Source of the DNA: Sulfitobacter sp. W027
GTDB taxonomy: Bacteria; Pseudomonadota; Alphaproteobacteria; Rhodobacterales; Rhodobacteraceae
Assembly (NCBI RefSeq): GCF_025143985.1
Contig: NZ_CP083564.1
Coordinates: 2,449,001 to 2,513,000, forward strand
Reading direction: 5' to 3'
Length of the DNA: 64,000 bases
The position numbers and the translations under genes were made by a program. How positions within the stretch are numbered: the first letter of the stretch is position 1; every line of letters starts with the position of its first letter. This document shows positions 10,451 to 18,782 of the stretch, one piece after another. The notes under the pieces are model-generated. The model was not told the origin of the DNA. It saw nothing but the letters and a program-made list of their open reading frames with translations, and did not search any database.

Positions 10451-11431
10451 TTGGAATTTTCGAGCTTAGATCTGTTCTGCGGTGCTGGCGGGCTGAGCAT
10501 CGGACTGGAGCGTGCGGGTTTCCGATCGGTCATGGGCCTGGACACCAACCGCGACGCGCTGGCGACCTATGCGCGGAACCTGCCCCACGCGAAGGCGGAG
10601 GAGAAATCCGTAGTCGGCTATGACTTCAAGCAGTGGCGTGGCGTCGACGTCGTCGCCGGTGGCCCGCCATGTCAGCCGTTCTCGAACGGTGGGAAGCGCC
10701 TCGCCGCGAAGGACCGCCGCGACATGCTCCCGCACTTCGCGCGTGCCGTAAACGAGATCATGCCACGCGCCTTTATCATGGAGAACGTCGCTGGCCTGCT
10801 TGCAGCTCGCAACCGCGAGTATCTCGCCGAGGTCCTTGGTCAGTTCGATGATCGCTATACTATTACCGGTCCGCACCTCGTAAACGCGGCTGACTACGGG
10901 GTGCCACAGAACCGCCTCCGCATCGTCCTGATCGGGATGCTTAAAGGCTCGATCACCTTTCCTGCGCCAACCCACCGTGAAATGAACCGTGTCGCAGCCG
11001 GCTCGGTCATCCGGCCAGGCGAGGTCCAGGGAATTCCGAACGAGTCGAAGGTCGTCTATGCCCGCAATCCCGATCTTCGGCAGAGCCCATACGCTGGGCA
11101 GCTCTTTAACGGCGGCGGCCGTGCGATCGACCTCAGCAAGCCGGCCCCGACGATCCTGGCCGCAGCAGGTGGCAACAAGACTCACTTCATCGACGAGTTG
11201 GACCTCGTCCCAGTGTATCACCGACACCTGAAGAACGGTGGCAAGCCTCGCGAGGGCACCCTTGAGGGTGGTCGACGCCTGACTGTGAAGGAGTCGGCGC
11301 TGCTTCAGACATTCGACATCGACATGGTGTTCGAGGGTTCGAAGAGTTCGCAATACACCCAGATCGGAAACGCCGTGCCTCCGCGCCTCGCCGAGGTGAT
11401 CGGTGCATCAGTCGCTTCCGCGCTCCACTAA
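10451..11431 (+). CDS. DNA (cytosine-5-)-methyltransferase
   Basis: An m5C methyltransferase of about 326 residues with all main motifs in order: I (DLFCGAGGLS, SAM binding), IV (GGPPCQPFS, catalytic Cys74), VI (MENV), VIII (QNRLRIVLIG), IX (RLTVKESALLQTF) and X (QIGNAVPPRLAEVIG). The variable target-recognition region between VIII and IX is short, about 90 residues. It methylates the ring carbon 5 of cytosine in a specific duplex site. Start: TTG at 10451 with a strong GGGAGAGG site gives the usual short lead to motif I. An ATG at 10388 would add 21 residues and has no ribosome site. Its end overlaps the convergent candidate nuclease gene by 24 bp, as in type II restriction-modification pairs. 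Confidence 0.95.
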   Translation: MEFSSLDLFCGAGGLSIGLERAGFRSVMGLDTNRDALATYARNLPHAKAEEKSVVGYDFKQWRGVDVVAGGPPCQPFSNGGKRLAAKDRRDMLPHFARAVNEIMPRAFIMENVAGLLAARNREYLAEVLGQFDDRYTITGPHLVNAADYGVPQNRLRIVLIGMLKGSITFPAPTHREMNRVAAGSVIRPGEVQGIPNESKVVYARNPDLRQSPYAGQLFNGGGRAIDLSKPAPTILAAAGGNKTHFIDELDLVPVYHRHLKNGGKPREGTLEGGRRLTVKESALLQTFDIDMVFEGSKSSQYTQIGNAVPPRLAEVIGASVASALH

Positions 11432-12463
11432 CCCCGCCTCGTTGAGCTTCCGGACGTAGGCGTTAACGCGCTCCACGTCCGGTTGATATCGGTCCAAAAG
11501 TTCATACAGCCGAACCAAGGCATCGGCACGCTGAGGGCGTGTGAGAGCCGCGGCCAGAACCTCGATGACCTGTCGGACATCCAGAACTGCGACGTCTTCT
11601 GTAAGCTCCTTCAGGCGTTCGATTGAAGCGGCGCGTTCGGCATCAGGCCGACGGGCGATCACATGAAGCCTGGAGAGGTCGTTGTCGCGGATCGTCTTCG
11701 AAGCGCCGTCAATCTTGGTCGACCAGTTGTTGGCCGTGACCTCGAACGCCTCAAGGACGTGGCTGCCGGCGAGGATCTGAACGTCTCCTGCCGCCCGCGA
11801 GCTCTTGTCCGAGGCGTTCAGGTTTTTGGTTTCCACCCTGGCCGCGCTGGCGTCGTGTTCTGCGACGAGTGTCTGTAGCAGGGCGGCCGTGGTGAACTGA
11901 TCGTATGCTCCTTGGGATGGAACTTCGACAAGCCCCAGGAGAAGCTCAGCGGTTCGAGCAAAGGTAAGCGTCGACCGGTTCAGTTCAGGCATCGGAAGGA
12001 CGGGGCGCGCTGTTGCAGCGATCCGCGCGCAGGTATAGTCGAATGCTATCTGTCGCTCCTGGGTGGGGGCCGTCTGTCCCCAAGTCAGCAAGCGGTCGAA
12101 CTCAGCGAAGTTGCCCCGCACCATGATCTCGCTGTTCTTACCGATGTTCTGATACGCGTCCTTCACAAATGGGATATGCCGATCCGCGAGAAAGAGGCCG
12201 AGAGCTTTACCCAGCGTGCGTCCCCCGGTCGGGCGTCGTGTGATGTCCCAGTCTGGGTCAACCAGGCCGAAGGAGAACTGTATGACGAGTCCATCTCGAT
12301 AGCTGGTTCTTCGATCCGGGATCACGATATCGATATCCGCCATGACTTCTTCTGGCAGCGCGGCTGGCGCCGCGGCGATGGCGGCATCTCGAGCGGAATC
12401 GTGGTCGATAAAATTCTGTATGGTGTCGAACACCAGTTGTTGCGCATTATCCGTGGCGCTCAA
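11408..12463 (-). CDS. Candidate type II restriction endonuclease
   Basis: A 351-residue protein, tail-to-tail and overlapping by 24 bp with the cytosine methyltransferase, which is the classical layout of a restriction-modification pair. A likely core lies at about 205-250: ETKNLNASD, then GDVQI (Asp227) and AFEVTANNW (Glu241), resembling a D-x(n)-E-x-T/K nuclease centre. Other conserved-looking blocks are GGRTLGKALG and VRGNFAEFD. From memory it may resemble the SacI restriction family, but I cannot confirm this. Start is TTG at 12463, supported by a GGAGGGGG ribosome site. The enzyme would cut unmethylated foreign DNA at the site protected by the neighbouring enzyme (inference). Confidence 0.62.
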   Translation of the reverse strand: MSATDNAQQLVFDTIQNFIDHDSARDAAIAAAPAALPEEVMADIDIVIPDRRTSYRDGLVIQFSFGLVDPDWDITRRPTGGRTLGKALGLFLADRHIPFVKDAYQNIGKNSEIMVRGNFAEFDRLLTWGQTAPTQERQIAFDYTCARIAATARPVLPMPELNRSTLTFARTAELLLGLVEVPSQGAYDQFTTAALLQTLVAEHDASAARVETKNLNASDKSSRAAGDVQILAGSHVLEAFEVTANNWSTKIDGASKTIRDNDLSRLHVIARRPDAERAASIERLKELTEDVAVLDVRQVIEVLAAALTRPQRADALVRLYELLDRYQPDVERVNAYVRKLNEAGLVERGSD

Positions 12464-13299
12464 GGCCCTGCCCCCTCCAAGTTATATTTCTGTCTACAGC
12501 GGTTCTGGGCGTCCAGCAATTCTCGTTTCGATTTCTGCGTTCTCAACCTTGCCGCGAAAAGAATAGAGAGCGATGTGGACGCAGAAACGCAGCCGAGGAC
12601 AGCAGCGGGCAAGCGCGGCGCAGTAGAACCCACTGCGGCGAATTTCATATCCGCTCAGGCGGAGACAAAGTGGCAGGCCCTAAGGGGCGACGGCGTTTCT
12701 TCAAAACTTCCATATGAAACTCGCTTTCGAACCATGTAGCGGTTCACCACGATGCGCGATCCTGCATTTCCTCGGTCGATACGGCTCATGCCAAGAAATT
12801 GGCGACGTCACTGTAGTCAAAAATGTATATCCAATAGACGAAAGCCCTGAACGGATCGCGTTCGATCATGTGGAAAGGTATCTCGCGAGACATATCAAGT
12901 TCCTTGAAGTTTATAGCCTATGCCAACCATAACAGTGATTGTCGCGCCCCGAATGGCGTGCGTGAAAAGAGGGTGCCCCCCGATCGGTTTGATCGGAAGG
13001 GATCTCTCTGGACGTCAGGCAAGCCAGGGTGCGAATCCGAGGCAGTGCCACTTGGTCACCGCTATCGGCGCGACAAGCGCGTTGAAGGATGGTCTCAGGG
13101 CGTAGCCTAAATTGCGTTCGTTACAGAAGCGCTGGAGTGCCTGCTAATCCTGAGATTTCCGACCGAGATTAGCAAAATTAGAAGCCAACCCGCGCCGTTA
13201 AAGTTCCAAATCGCCGGAGTTCTACCAAAATTTTCTCAGCCCTCGCTTTGCTCTCCGCGCATGGGGCGTAAGTCCGTTGAGAAAAAGGAGAAAGGCAAG
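12464..13299. other. Non-coding or unresolved stretch between nuclease and HTH genes
   Basis: About 830 bases without a convincing gene. A 62-codon minus-strand frame (12460-12648) runs into the nuclease start but has no motif. A 35-codon minus-strand frame (12786-12893) has an AAGGA site seven bases before its ATG and could be a small protein. A 7-bp inverted repeat (GCTAATC at 13143-13149, GATTAGC at 13167-13173) lies upstream of the HTH gene and may be an operator. Confidence 0.5.
12786..12893 (-). CDS. Possible 35-residue small protein
   Basis: A short frame starting MSREIPFHMIERDP and ending with a hydrophobic, aromatic-rich half (FVYWIYIF). An AAGGA ribosome site lies about seven bases upstream. 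It sits upstream of and in the same direction as the candidate nuclease, 320 bp away. Nothing else supports it; it may be chance. Confidence 0.22.
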   Translation of the reverse strand: MSREIPFHMIERDPFRAFVYWIYIFDYSDVANFLA

Positions 13300-13524
13300 A
13301 TGGAAGAAAACAGATACCTGACGATAGCGGAGGTCGCAAAGGTTCTCAGAAAACACCCTCGGACGATCCGCGATTGGGTCGCGAAAGGATGCGTCACCGA
13401 GCGTGGCCGCGTTCATCTGGATGCGACGAAGGTCGGAAAGTCTTGGTTGGTCCATCCCGAGTGGCTGGAGCTCTTCGAACATCGAATCCGCCCCTCGCGG
13501 AGGGCGGATCTCGACGTCGAGTGA
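13300..13524 (+). CDS. Small helix-turn-helix protein (excisionase/MerR-like)
   Basis: A 74-residue DNA-binding protein. The block YLTIAEVAKVLRKHPRTIRDW is a MerR/excisionase-type helix-turn-helix (about 6-27), followed by a wing and KSWLVHPEWLELFE. Such proteins serve as recombination directionality factors or repressors beside tyrosine recombinases. Start: ATG at 13300 follows AAGGAGAAAGG; an upstream in-frame ATG at 13261 lacks a site. It lies 27 bp before the first recombinase gene and probably leads a three-gene operon. The role in excision control is inferred from position. Confidence 0.75.
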   Translation: MEENRYLTIAEVAKVLRKHPRTIRDWVAKGCVTERGRVHLDATKVGKSWLVHPEWLELFEHRIRPSRRADLDVE

Positions 13525-13551
13525 GCGCCCGCCATTGAGAAGGGACTTTGA

Positions 13552-15645
13552 ATGATGTCACTGCAAGAGCAGATACGCGAATACCTTGATATATCGGGCG
13601 ACTCCATGCGCTCACTCTCCATGCGCGCCGGCCTCAATCCGAAAGCGGTTTCGGATATCCTTAGTCGGCCCGGGCATCGCGCGAAGCGGAATTCCATCGA
13701 AGCGCTCGGCGAGGCGATGGGTTTTCCGTTGGCCGAACCGGAACCGCGCAAGACCTACGCGCAGTTGATTGCCTGTCTCTGCGAAAAGACCGGTGATGTA
13801 GTTGTCGATCATCGGAATGCGATCCGCGCTTCGCGTCTGAAAAGGGTGATACGTGCGGCCGGCTGGGTCCCGGAAATCGAAAACGTGGACCGTGTCCGTG
13901 TCATCGAGTGCTTCGCAGCTTGGACGCCGGCGACCCTTGGCATTTCGCCCGGTAGCTTCAGCACTTATAAGTCCGATGCGCTTGCCGCAATCGATGAGGT
14001 ATGCGGCCGCACCCGAAAGCCTGGCATCTGTGATGTTTCCGGCCTCTACCGCGAAATCCATGCGGCAATTGCGGCCTCAGAACTCCCGCAGGACATGAAG
14101 TTGATCTCCGGCTCATTTCTATTCTTCTTGGATCAGAATAGCCTGCTTCCGGCCGAGATCACCGAAGTGGTTCTGGAAGACTACTATCGCCACCGCTGCG
14201 CGGAAGCGAAAAAGAGCGAGAGCGTCTGCCGCAAGCACGTGAAGCGCGTCGCGGCCATGTGCACCCGGCTGGCAGAGGAACCCGCATTCGTAGAATACCG
14301 GTTTCCTGCCGTTGATCATCCTTTCGATGACGGCCGGGACAAGTATGGGGTGCAGACGCTGTTACTGGACAGCTTTCTCCAGGAGTTCGATGGACCGGTT
14401 ACGCGATGGGTCCAAGGGGAGGCATCTCGCGACGGGCTCTCCTACGAAGAATTTCTGGTCGAGCTCGACGAGACGCAGCCGCAACGCCCGACGACCGGCA
14501 AGCTGGCGTTACTGAGGCCGAAGCGAAACGGACGAAAGCAGACGGAAGAGGAGCGTCGCTCGGCCGGTTTCCTCACTAATGACGAAACGTGGTCACAGGA
14601 AACGATCGCGAACCGCCGAGGCATCATTATCGCCGGAGCGAAAGCGCTATATGCCGCGACCGGATACCTAATCGAAAGCGTGGAGGAATATACCAACCCG
14701 GTGGTGCTGGAAGGTGTGCTCGAGGCCGTCCAAGCTGGTAATAGCGAAAGCCAATTTCAGAGCAGCTACGCCTCGACGCTGGGCAGGGCCATCAAAAAGC
14801 TTGCGCGCGACTATGTTGGCCGAGATCTGACGGATATCCGCGCTATTGCTGCAACGGTTAGCGATTATAGTGCGGGTGACAAGGGGATCGCAAAGCGCAA
14901 CAAGGACAAACTGCGGCAGATCATCGGCGCCCGGCAGCAGCGCCTGCTGGATCTCGGGGAGATCTTGGTCGACGAAATCAATAGCAAACTTGATCAGCGA
15001 GCGCGCAAGCAACGTGGCACCCCTCGTCTCGAGCTCTTCGATACCGAGATGGTGCGGAACATCATGTGCGTGCTGGCAAGCGATATTCTGCTCGCGCGGG
15101 CGCCGCGCAGGGCAAATGTGACCAAGGCGAAGCTTTCGTGGATTTCGTGGCGCGGTGATCTGGCAACCATTACGGTCCCGAACGTGGAACTGAAAATGCG
15201 CACCAGTGACGATCCGGATCTCCCGATACCCTTGGGAGAAAACGAGTCACGGCGGCTTCGCATGTATCTCGACAAGATCCGTCCGAAAGCGCTGCGTGCA
15301 GGCGACGAGTTCAATCCGTTCCTGTTCCCAGCCCAAGGGCCGACCGCTGCGCGGGGCCAGCCTTATGTCAGCCTTTTGGAAAGGCTGATGCGTCATACGC
15401 ACCGTATCACCGGCATCCGGATGAACCCGCACCTTTACCGTCATTTCATCGGATGGCTCTGGCTCAAGGAAGACCCGAACAGGCTTCCAGACGTCCAGCG
15501 TCTGCTCGGGCATATCAGTCTCGAGACGACGCTTGAGTTCTACGCAGAGATCGATGAGCACTTCGCGCTCGAACGTTGGCAGGCCTACCTGTCGGACAAA
15601 AAATCGCGGCAGCCAGCCGGTTTCAACAAGAAAGGATTCCGATGA
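13552..15645 (+). CDS. XRE-fused tyrosine recombinase
   Basis: A 697-residue protein with two parts. Residues 1-60 look like an XRE/Cro-type helix-turn-helix (SMRSLSMRAGLNPKAVSDIL). The rest is a large tyrosine recombinase. Catalytic residues visible: box I Arg (about 519/520, APRRANVTKAKL), HLYR (His627, Arg630), LLGHISLETT (His654) and nucleophile FYAEI (Tyr664). So it should be active. Length is about twice that of a usual XerC-type enzyme because of the N-terminal regulator and a long core-binding region. The next gene starts inside its stop codon (ATGA), so the two recombinases are translationally coupled. The fusion of a regulator to a recombinase is unusual. Confidence 0.82.
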   Translation: MMSLQEQIREYLDISGDSMRSLSMRAGLNPKAVSDILSRPGHRAKRNSIEALGEAMGFPLAEPEPRKTYAQLIACLCEKTGDVVVDHRNAIRASRLKRVIRAAGWVPEIENVDRVRVIECFAAWTPATLGISPGSFSTYKSDALAAIDEVCGRTRKPGICDVSGLYREIHAAIAASELPQDMKLISGSFLFFLDQNSLLPAEITEVVLEDYYRHRCAEAKKSESVCRKHVKRVAAMCTRLAEEPAFVEYRFPAVDHPFDDGRDKYGVQTLLLDSFLQEFDGPVTRWVQGEASRDGLSYEEFLVELDETQPQRPTTGKLALLRPKRNGRKQTEEERRSAGFLTNDETWSQETIANRRGIIIAGAKALYAATGYLIESVEEYTNPVVLEGVLEAVQAGNSESQFQSSYASTLGRAIKKLARDYVGRDLTDIRAIAATVSDYSAGDKGIAKRNKDKLRQIIGARQQRLLDLGEILVDEINSKLDQRARKQRGTPRLELFDTEMVRNIMCVLASDILLARAPRRANVTKAKLSWISWRGDLATITVPNVELKMRTSDDPDLPIPLGENESRRLRMYLDKIRPKALRAGDEFNPFLFPAQGPTAARGQPYVSLLERLMRHTHRITGIRMNPHLYRHFIGWLWLKEDPNRLPDVQRLLGHISLETTLEFYAEIDEHFALERWQAYLSDKKSRQPAGFNKKGFR

Positions 15646-17051
15646 AACACGCCATCAGGACGGGGGCGGCCTTGGTTTCCGAGGCTGTCTGGCAGGACCT
15701 TCGAGCGTCGTTGACAGCCGACCGACCGGACCTCGACTGCGGGCGCGTCTTGCATGAGCTCGGGGCGTTCGCGAACTGGAGGGGGGCTCAGCTCCCCCTC
15801 ACGGCGCCGCCCTCGCAGCAGGAAGTCGAGCGCTATCTCGCTGCGTGCTCGGCGGAACACGGGAGCCACCTCGCCGCCCTGAAATTGCACCGCATTCAGT
15901 CCGCCGCTTGTGTCCTTTGGGGCATGCCTTACGCTTCCATGATCGCAATCGTTCGACGGCAGCGTCAGCGCGGCTCCGAGACGAAGACGCAGAGCAATGA
16001 AGAGCCCCTTCGGGCTTTGATTGCACGGCTTCCGGAAGGATGGCGCGCTGGCTTGGGGGAGAGGATCTCTTGCGGGCCAGGCAACCGGAAACAAAAATGG
16101 AGCAACGCGCATCTGAGGGCCATTGCCTACGCGCTTCTGCGCTGGATTGATTGGTGTGACAACTCGGGCTTCGTTGTCACACCATCGGGAGTTGCCTTCT
16201 TTGCCTATGCCCGTGATCTGTCGGAGGATGGCGTCTCCTCACGCAGCGTGGGCGATTACCTGGGTCGTATACTTTCGGGTTACGCGAGCGCATGCGACCC
16301 GGGCTTCAGGAATATGGCGTGCGATCACGTCATCGCTAAGCTCAACGCACAGGGTAAGGCCGAAGGGCGTCCGACCAAGACTGGCGAACAGCTGGTCGGC
16401 GCCTCGGCAATCTTCGATCTTGGAGAAAAGATCATCGACGGAGCTCGCGCATTAGGGCCGAGGGATCTATTCGTTGCGCGGGATTACCGCAACGGCCTCC
16501 TCCTACTGGCGGCTGCGGCGGTTCCGCAGCGAGCTCGGGCGCTTTCGCACTTCGAAATCGGCCAGACGATCAGGCTCCTGGAACGTCCATATGTCCAAGT
16601 TTCGCTTCCGGGGACGGCATTGAAACTCAGGGAGCACGAGAAGCACAAAGCCCGGTATGACCGGGTGCTGGGAAATCCGGTCCTCTGGGATGCTATAGAC
16701 GAATACAAGCGCGTGTTCCGGCCATTATTCGACAATGGCAGCGCATTGTTTCCGAGCCTTTTGGAAGTAGGCGGCAAGGTTTCTGCCCAGCGGCTGGGGT
16801 GCCTCGCTGGGAACCTAACCCAGAAGCATCTGGGGATCAGGGTGAGCATTCACCGCATCCGGGACAACGTGGCCACGGAGGCGTCAGAAGAGCTTTCGGG
16901 AGGCGGCTACATCGCGCCGGTCCTGCTCGACAATCGGGACCCGGCGACGACGATGGCGAGCTACGATCATGCTGAAGGCTTGAGGGCAGCGCGCGATCAT
17001 GCGGAGTTCGTGGCGTCTCGGCGCTCGTTCTCGGCGAACCTGCGCCTGTGA
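15642..17051 (+). CDS. Second tyrosine recombinase of the pair
   Basis: A 469-residue tyrosine recombinase coupled by a 4-bp overlap to the XRE-fused recombinase. Catalytic residues: box I Arg (PQRARALSHFE, Arg297 or 299), box II HRIR (His404, Arg407), and nucleophile MASYDH (Tyr441). The usual box III His/Trp is replaced by Asn431 (DNRDPATT), a variant tolerated in some families. The two proteins have diverged and share no obvious identity beyond the catalytic motifs. They may act as a heteromer, like TnpA/TnpB of Tn554, or as part of a recombinase-in-tandem element. The gene ends 68 bp before a large bidirectional hairpin. The target is unknown. Confidence 0.8.
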   Translation: MKHAIRTGAALVSEAVWQDLRASLTADRPDLDCGRVLHELGAFANWRGAQLPLTAPPSQQEVERYLAACSAEHGSHLAALKLHRIQSAACVLWGMPYASMIAIVRRQRQRGSETKTQSNEEPLRALIARLPEGWRAGLGERISCGPGNRKQKWSNAHLRAIAYALLRWIDWCDNSGFVVTPSGVAFFAYARDLSEDGVSSRSVGDYLGRILSGYASACDPGFRNMACDHVIAKLNAQGKAEGRPTKTGEQLVGASAIFDLGEKIIDGARALGPRDLFVARDYRNGLLLLAAAAVPQRARALSHFEIGQTIRLLERPYVQVSLPGTALKLREHEKHKARYDRVLGNPVLWDAIDEYKRVFRPLFDNGSALFPSLLEVGGKVSAQRLGCLAGNLTQKHLGIRVSIHRIRDNVATEASEELSGGGYIAPVLLDNRDPATTMASYDHAEGLRAARDHAEFVASRRSFSANLRL

Positions 17052-17118
17052 AAAGGACGTCGGACTTGCCGCCGACCTCCGCCGCAACACGCTGTAAAAT
17101 AATGAATTTTTTTGCTGT

Positions 17119-17171
17119 GTTGAAAACGGGTGGGTTCCACCCGCACGGGGTGGAACCCACCCTTTTTCAAC
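17119..17171. terminator. Bidirectional intrinsic terminator with a long stem
   Basis: A perfect 15-bp stem (17128-17142 with 17148-17162) and a 5-base loop. It is extended outward by GTTGAAAA...TTTTTCAAC with one mismatch to about 24 bp. It is followed by TTTTT on the plus strand and by a T-run on the minus strand, so it can end both the recombinase operon and the facing DUF3987 gene. It separates the two halves of the island. Confidence 0.85.
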
Positions 17172-17282
17172 AATCTCCCTACGGTGCGTCAACCGCCGTG
17201 AACCGCCGCAGGGCGGGGTGCGCCTGGATCAACAGCGCGAGGCCAGCCGTCGTCGTCGCGTCGCACCCCAATCCCCAAGCCA

Positions 17283-18782
17283 TCAGGCCTTGGGATTCAG
17301 CATGTAGGCCCGACGACGCTTCTTTCCGCCCACGACCGTTCCATCCGGAAGCTTCGCGACCCAACCGTATTCGATGAGGATTGCGAGAGCTTGGTCCATG
17401 GCCTTCCGGTTCCGGGTCGTCACCGGTCCATTCTGCAAGATGATTTCGGTTGCGAAGCCGCTTCCGGGCGCCAGGTTGGTTTTGAGCCAGTCCAGAAGTT
17501 TTTGCGCGTGGCTCACCGCATCCTCATTTGTTCCGGCCACGCAGAGATACTTGAATTGCCCAAGGTGGTATTTAACGATTTCGACGGCGTTATTCATCAT
17601 ATCCTCAGTAATTTCGGTCGCCTCCTGGTCCTCGTAAAGGGTCAGGAGGGCCGCAATCCGACAGGCATGCTCCGGCGCCTTCGCCGCGAAGCTGCCAATA
17701 TCTGCGGCCCATTTGCCGCGCCCGAGTTCATCTTCGACGGCATCGTGGAATGCCACGCATACGGCAAAAGCAGCTTCGGAGAGCTCGAGCGATTTCTCGG
17801 AAGATTCTTCCAAAGACTTGCGCAAGGCTCCGGCCGTAGCGTTCTGGAAATCTACAATGAGACCGTCATCGGCAGGGTCGCTGCGGCGATAGCGGCGGCT
17901 GCCCATCTTGCTTTGGGGCCAAGCCGGCAAAACGCGCGCAAGAATGCCCTGACCGAGCATAAAGTCGTTACCGTATGCCTGCCGGATGAGGTTCGGCTGA
18001 AACATCATGTTCACCGTGGTGGGGGTGGGGGGAACGTAACCGTCTCCTTCCTGCGTGGCGCGCGGCCGAGAGATGAACGAACCATCCCACAGCTTCGACA
18101 GGATGCCGCAAGTGAGCGCCTGTTTCTCCTGCGACATCGAATGCCCGCCAAAGAACATGGCGGCTTCATCAGAAAACCAACCCAGGAACCCGGCACCGGA
18201 AGAAATGGCCTTGAACGCGCCTTCGATGGTCGGTTCCGTAACGAGGAAATTCGGACAAACAGGCGCTTGGGGCTTCTCTGCGCTCCGTTCCAGCGACGCG
18301 ACGTGTTCCTTGTGTTCTTTAAGGCGCACCGCATGCTGTTCCCGAAGTTCCAGAACAGTGCGGTTCACGCCCCCCATCGCCCACTTGTCCGTTGCGCTTT
18401 TCCGTTCTCCGGAAAGAGCGACAAGGACAAAGTAGCATGCTGCGTTCGCGAGTGAGGTGCCGAGGGTGCGGACCTTCGCGTGGCTGGCCATGGTCAGCGA
18501 TACGACTGCGAGCACCGACTGCGCCGCGATCGCTTCAGGGGCTTGGGTCTTATTGCTGATCGCCTGGACCACTTTTTGAAGTCCCGGGCTCAGGCAGTTC
18601 ACGGGATAATCCGTTGCGGGCGCTTCGGCATGGGGAAGCGGCGAAGGATGGGGCCATTCCATTTTACCTTCGCCTTTCGGTAGTTTGACGCGCGTGGTCG
18701 GTTTCATCAGCTCGGCATCATGAGGGGGGCGGCCCCTCGCAATCACACGCTGGAACGATTGAATGATCGAGAATTTGGACAC
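17283..18782 (-). CDS. DUF3987 domain protein (YfjI-like)
   Basis: A 499-residue protein of the DUF3987 family, found on prophage-like elements and thought to be primase/helicase-associated ATPases. A Walker A-like loop SGERKSATD (Lys128, Ser129) is followed by a coiled segment and blocks GWFSDEAAMFFGGHSM, LSKLWDGSFISRPRA and NMMFQPN. The C-terminus resembles a winged helix (about 425-495). It may take part in element replication (inference from family and from the lack of any other replication gene). Start is GTG at 18782 after a CAGGAG ribosome site. The upstream region carries several dyads that could regulate it. Confidence 0.78.
   Translation of the reverse strand: MSKFSIIQSFQRVIARGRPPHDAELMKPTTRVKLPKGEGKMEWPHPSPLPHAEAPATDYPVNCLSPGLQKVVQAISNKTQAPEAIAAQSVLAVVSLTMASHAKVRTLGTSLANAACYFVLVALSGERKSATDKWAMGGVNRTVLELREQHAVRLKEHKEHVASLERSAEKPQAPVCPNFLVTEPTIEGAFKAISSGAGFLGWFSDEAAMFFGGHSMSQEKQALTCGILSKLWDGSFISRPRATQEGDGYVPPTPTTVNMMFQPNLIRQAYGNDFMLGQGILARVLPAWPQSKMGSRRYRRSDPADDGLIVDFQNATAGALRKSLEESSEKSLELSEAAFAVCVAFHDAVEDELGRGKWAADIGSFAAKAPEHACRIAALLTLYEDQEATEITEDMMNNAVEIVKYHLGQFKYLCVAGTNEDAVSHAQKLLDWLKTNLAPGSGFATEIILQNGPVTTRNRKAMDQALAILIEYGWVAKLPDGTVVGGKKRRRAYMLNPKA

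Noticed and set aside
12460..12648. A 62-codon minus-strand frame running into the nuclease start
   Set aside because: Low-complexity Ala/Ser/Arg content and no ribosome site; probably upstream sequence of the nuclease gene.
17391..18455. A 354-codon plus-strand frame
   Set aside because: Antisense to the DUF3987 gene, whose start and motifs are well supported.
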